A stretch of DNA of 64,000 nt. Origin: Gp13-AA77 sp035946735. Lineage in GTDB: Bacteria > Acidobacteriota > Terriglobia > UBA7540. Location: positions 36,839-100,838 of the forward strand of contig DASYYZ010000130.1 in NCBI GenBank assembly GCA_035946735.1. Direction: 5' to 3'. Made by a program: the position numbers and the translations under genes. Position 1 is the stretch's first letter. Each line of letters starts with the position of its first letter. Under the pieces are notes generated by a model. The model saw only the letters and a list, made by a program, of their open reading frames with translations. It searched no databases and was not told the DNA's origin. Positions 62,108-64,000 of the stretch are shown one piece after another.

Positions 62108-62136
62108 TTGACAGACCTCGCTCTTTGAAGTATCAT
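62108..62136 (+). promoter_or_regulatory. consensus promoter of the transposase gene
   Basis: A perfect TTGACA (62108-62113), 17 bases, then TATCAT (62131-62136; five of six). The transposase ATG at 62144 lies seven bases after the -10 box, so the mRNA should be leaderless. An ATG at 62135 overlaps the -10 box and cannot be the start of this transcript. Confidence 0.75.
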
Positions 62137-62143
62137 GCTGACC

Positions 62144-63118
62144 ATGAGAGAAGAACAGTTTACACTGAAAACGCTGCTTGAAGCTGTGAAATTCTTCGCG
62201 GAATACGAGAATTGTCATCGTTTCATGGTCGAATCCCGTTGGCCGGACGGCGTAGTGAAGTGTCCGAATTGCGGCTCCGATCATGTGACGTGGCTGGCGA
62301 ACGCCCGCGTGTGGAAGTGCTACGGCAAGCACCCACGCGCCAAGTTCTCGCTGAAAGTCGGCACGATCTTTGAGGATTCGCCGCTAGGTCTGGACAAGTG
62401 GCTTCCAACCGTATGGCTGCTGACAAGCGCCAAAAACGGAGTTAGCTCGCATGAGCTTGGCCGGACTCTCGGGGTCACTCAGAAGTCCGCATGGTTCATG
62501 CTCCACCGCGTCCGCAAAGCCCTTCAGACGGGAACGCTGATGAAGCTGGACGGCGAAGTCGAGGTTGACGAAACGTTCATCGGCGGCAAGGCGCGGAATA
62601 TGCACGTCGCGCAACGCGAGCGCCGGATCACCGGAACGGGCGGCAAGGACAAAACGGCGGTAATGGGAATCGTGAAGCGTGGCGGGGAAGTCCGCGCAAT
62701 GGTAGTTCCCGACCGCAAGAAACAAACCCTCCACTCTTGCGTAGAAGAGCACGTCCAAGCGGGCGCTGCCTTGTACAGCGACGATCTTCGCTCCTATGAC
62801 GGATTGGCCGGACGCTATGCGCATCAGGTCGTAGATCACGCTGTGGAGTACGTGAAGGGCAGCGTCCACACCAACACGCTCGAAAACTTCTGGAGCCTGC
62901 TGAAGCGCGGGATTCACGGAACCTACGTTTCGGTCGAACCGTATCACCTCCACCGCTACCTTGACGAACAGGCTTTCCGCTATAACAACCGTGCCAAGGA
63001 ACTCGGGGACGGTGGAAGATTCCGGCTTGCCTTGTCGCAGATCGTCGGCAAGAGGCTGACGTATGACGAACTCACCGGCAAGGCAGCAATGGAGAAGCAA
63101 AGGGCAAGAGTTTTCTAA
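62144..63118 (+). CDS. IS1595-family (ISXO2-like) transposase
   Basis: A 324-residue DDE transposase. The N-terminal zinc-ribbon (C40, C43 in CPNC, C59 in WKCYGKHP) is followed by a helix-turn-helix region (VSSHELGRTLGVTQKSAWFMLHRVRKAL) and the catalytic domain with D142 (VEVDETFIGG), D213/D214 (ALYSDDLRSY) and E247 with the lysine seven residues on (TLENFWSLLKRG). The fourth zinc cysteine seems replaced. Start taken at ATG 62144 from the promoter. The gene is intact, so the element may be active. Confidence 0.9.
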   Translation: MREEQFTLKTLLEAVKFFAEYENCHRFMVESRWPDGVVKCPNCGSDHVTWLANARVWKCYGKHPRAKFSLKVGTIFEDSPLGLDKWLPTVWLLTSAKNGVSSHELGRTLGVTQKSAWFMLHRVRKALQTGTLMKLDGEVEVDETFIGGKARNMHVAQRERRITGTGGKDKTAVMGIVKRGGEVRAMVVPDRKKQTLHSCVEEHVQAGAALYSDDLRSYDGLAGRYAHQVVDHAVEYVKGSVHTNTLENFWSLLKRGIHGTYVSVEPYHLHRYLDEQAFRYNNRAKELGDGGRFRLALSQIVGKRLTYDELTGKAAMEKQRARVF

Positions 63119-63155
63119 GGAAGTCCGAACGTGGAAAGAGACGATCAATTAACCG

Positions 63156-63305
63156 ATGGCGAAACGAATCAAGGCTAAGGACTTCAGGGTCGATGATCCC
63201 GAAGCGGCAATGGAGCGGTTCAAGGCGGGCTTGAGAATGATTGTCCAGGTCCCAAAGTCCGCCATTAAGCCGAAGCGAAAGGCCGCTCGGAAGGGCAAGG
63301 CGTAA
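63156..63305 (+). CDS. 49-residue basic accessory protein of the IS element
   Basis: From ATG 63156 to TAA 63303-63305: MAKRIKAKDFRVDDPEAAMERF, KAGLRMIVQVPKSAIKPKRK, ending AARKGKA. Small proteins with this DDPEAAM-x-RF / VQVPKS pattern lie downstream of other IS1595 transposase genes, by my recollection; no role is known. Highly basic (Lys/Arg in one third of positions). It is too short to be found by usual length limits. It lies 37 bases after the transposase stop and 37 bases before the right inverted repeat. Confidence 0.7.
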   Translation: MAKRIKAKDFRVDDPEAAMERFKAGLRMIVQVPKSAIKPKRKAARKGKA

Positions 63306-63342
63306 ACGTTGAACGCGCCGTCACAACCCGGTTTCGCGTCGC

Positions 63343-63369
63343 CTTGGTCAGCCAAATATATTCTTGCCC
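63343..63369 (-). repeat. right terminal inverted repeat of the IS element
   Basis: Exact complement of the left end at 60864-60890; ends ATTCTTGCCC. The adjoining permease sequence starts AAACTTGCGC. Confidence 0.9.
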
Positions 63370-63843
63370 AAACTTGCGCTTCCAGAGCGCCGCGCTGATC
63401 AGCGCCACGGGGCCTGCGCCGAATTGATCGTCCTCCGGCGCGAGGTCGCGACCGATGACCGGTTTCACGCCCAGCGTTTGGAAGAACCCGGCGGAGATCC
63501 ACTCGCCCTGCAGCCGCTCCGCCTCACCCATGCCGGTGAGGCTGAAGCTGTATCCCCGGCTGATGGCCATGGAGGAGAAGGTGTGGTTCTGCGCCTGCCA
63601 ATCCACTAAGTTCAGGTAAGGTATGGCGCCGGTTTCGAAATTGGGTTTGCTCTCGTGCAGCGTGACGAGTTGTTCGGGATGCGGGTAGGGCAGCGGGTTC
63701 AGCAGGACGCCATTCACCACCGAGAAGAGCGCCGTGTTGGCGCCGAGACCCAAGGCCAACGTGAGCACGGCGAGGGCTGCGAATCCTGGTTTGTTGGCCA
63801 GCATCCGGCAAGCGTAACGAAGATCCTGAATCAGCGTATCCAT
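63370..63843 (-). pseudogene. upstream half of the broken ADOP-type ABC permease gene
   Basis: From ATG 63843, behind a GGGAGGG site: MDTLIQDLRYACRMLANKPGF then AALAVLTLALGLGANTALFS, the diagnostic first TM and start of acidobacterial duplicated orphan permeases, then the MacB-type periplasmic domain (VNGVLLNPLPYP, GFFQTLGVKPVIGRDLAPEDDQ, ALISAALWKRKFG). It is interrupted by the IS element after KRKFG and continues at 60863. The intact gene would be an ABC permease of about 800 residues; no ATPase gene is in the window. Confidence 0.85.
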
Positions 63844-64000
63844 GATTTCCCTCCCGCTAACGAGCTCTTATTCGCTCATCTATAACGGCATCGGCTTTGT
63901 CAAGAGACACGTCCAGCCTTGCGAGCCGGGCGCGGGGTCAAGGGCGGTCCGGCGCTTTTGCTTTTTGCCGGACCGTTCATCGCAGACCCTTGAGGCCGCG

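Larger units (their letters stand above)
60864..63369 (+). mobile_element. IS1595-family element with passenger gene
   Basis: A 2.5 kb element inserted in a permease gene. Its left end, 60864-60890, is the exact complement of its right end, 63343-63369 (27 bases; 29 if the next pair is counted). It is flanked by the direct repeat CCAAACTT (60856-60863 and 63368-63375), 8 bp as usual for the family, though its right copy then overlaps the last two bases of the inverted repeat; a 6-bp repeat AAACTT is the alternative. Removing the element and one copy restores the permease coding frame (KRKFGSSLDV). It carries a passenger gene, the transposase and a small basic gene, all on the plus strand. IS1595 elements with passengers have been called transporter ISs. 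Confidence 0.85.

Noticed and set aside
62135..62143. ATG 62135 as transposase start
   Set aside because: It overlaps the -10 box of the only good promoter, so that transcript could not contain it.

Overview
The window is GC-rich bacterial chromosome, with no rRNA, tRNA, phage or CRISPR seen. Several gene families point to Acidobacteriota (Terriglobia-like): a VWFA-related protein of the acidobacterial type, a broken ADOP-type ABC permease, a carboxypeptidase-regulatory/TPR lipoprotein-like gene, a GloVer-repeat remnant, a DUF4382-type lipoprotein, and an LPS (lpxD, LpxL-like) envelope. This assignment comes from gene content only.

Layout. 1-5.3 kb: end of an exported protein, a flippase-like membrane protein, nrdR, a tandem GNAT protein, then lipid A genes (LpxL-like, lpxD). 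5.3-15.9 kb: FAD reductase, a large secreted GH3 enzyme with a PA14 insert, a ROK/Ddn-like/ROK operon, two aldo/keto reductases, a VWFA-related protein. 16.1-17.1 kb: a two-gene PIN toxin-type operon with its own promoter. 17.1-20.7 kb: hisS, gamma-carbonic anhydrase, AlkA-type glycosylase, DinB protein. 20.7-29.7 kb: DUF4382 lipoprotein, a structured leader, two alkaline-phosphatase-superfamily proteins facing each other, BON protein, GH15, and two very small genes.

29.9-41.4 kb is a signalling island. A TonB receptor, a YfiR-like periplasmic protein and a CHASE8-HAMP histidine kinase form a YfiBNR-like unit in which the usual GGDEF output is replaced by a kinase. It is followed by a second kinase with a nearly identical catalytic half, a response regulator, a REC-multiPAS kinase and another response regulator. 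Between them lie three recognisable scars (pieces of a kinase, a receiver protein and a REC-hybrid start), so the island grew by tandem duplication and shrank by deletion. Two direct intergenic repeats, a nested palindrome of MITE type and other palindromes lie in it.

41.4-53.2 kb: a lone 2-oxoacid dehydrogenase E2, MbfA (ferritin-VIT1), a ROK protein without the zinc motif, Rrf2 regulator, STAS-like protein, TolC and HlyD without an inner-membrane pump, an ECF sigma factor, TPR protein, and dnaB preceded by a phased array of DnaA-box-like sites. 53.3-53.9 kb is a coupled toxin/immunity-like pair. 54.3-60.4 kb: alr, orphan HicB, leuC, a small coiled-coil gene, leuD, MFS transporter.

60.4-63.8 kb: an ADOP permease gene broken by a 2.5 kb IS1595-family element. 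The element has 27-29 bp perfect inverted ends and carries, besides the transposase, a passenger gene for a two-TM protein and a 49-residue basic protein. Promoters for both main genes sit so close to the start codons that the mRNAs should be leaderless.
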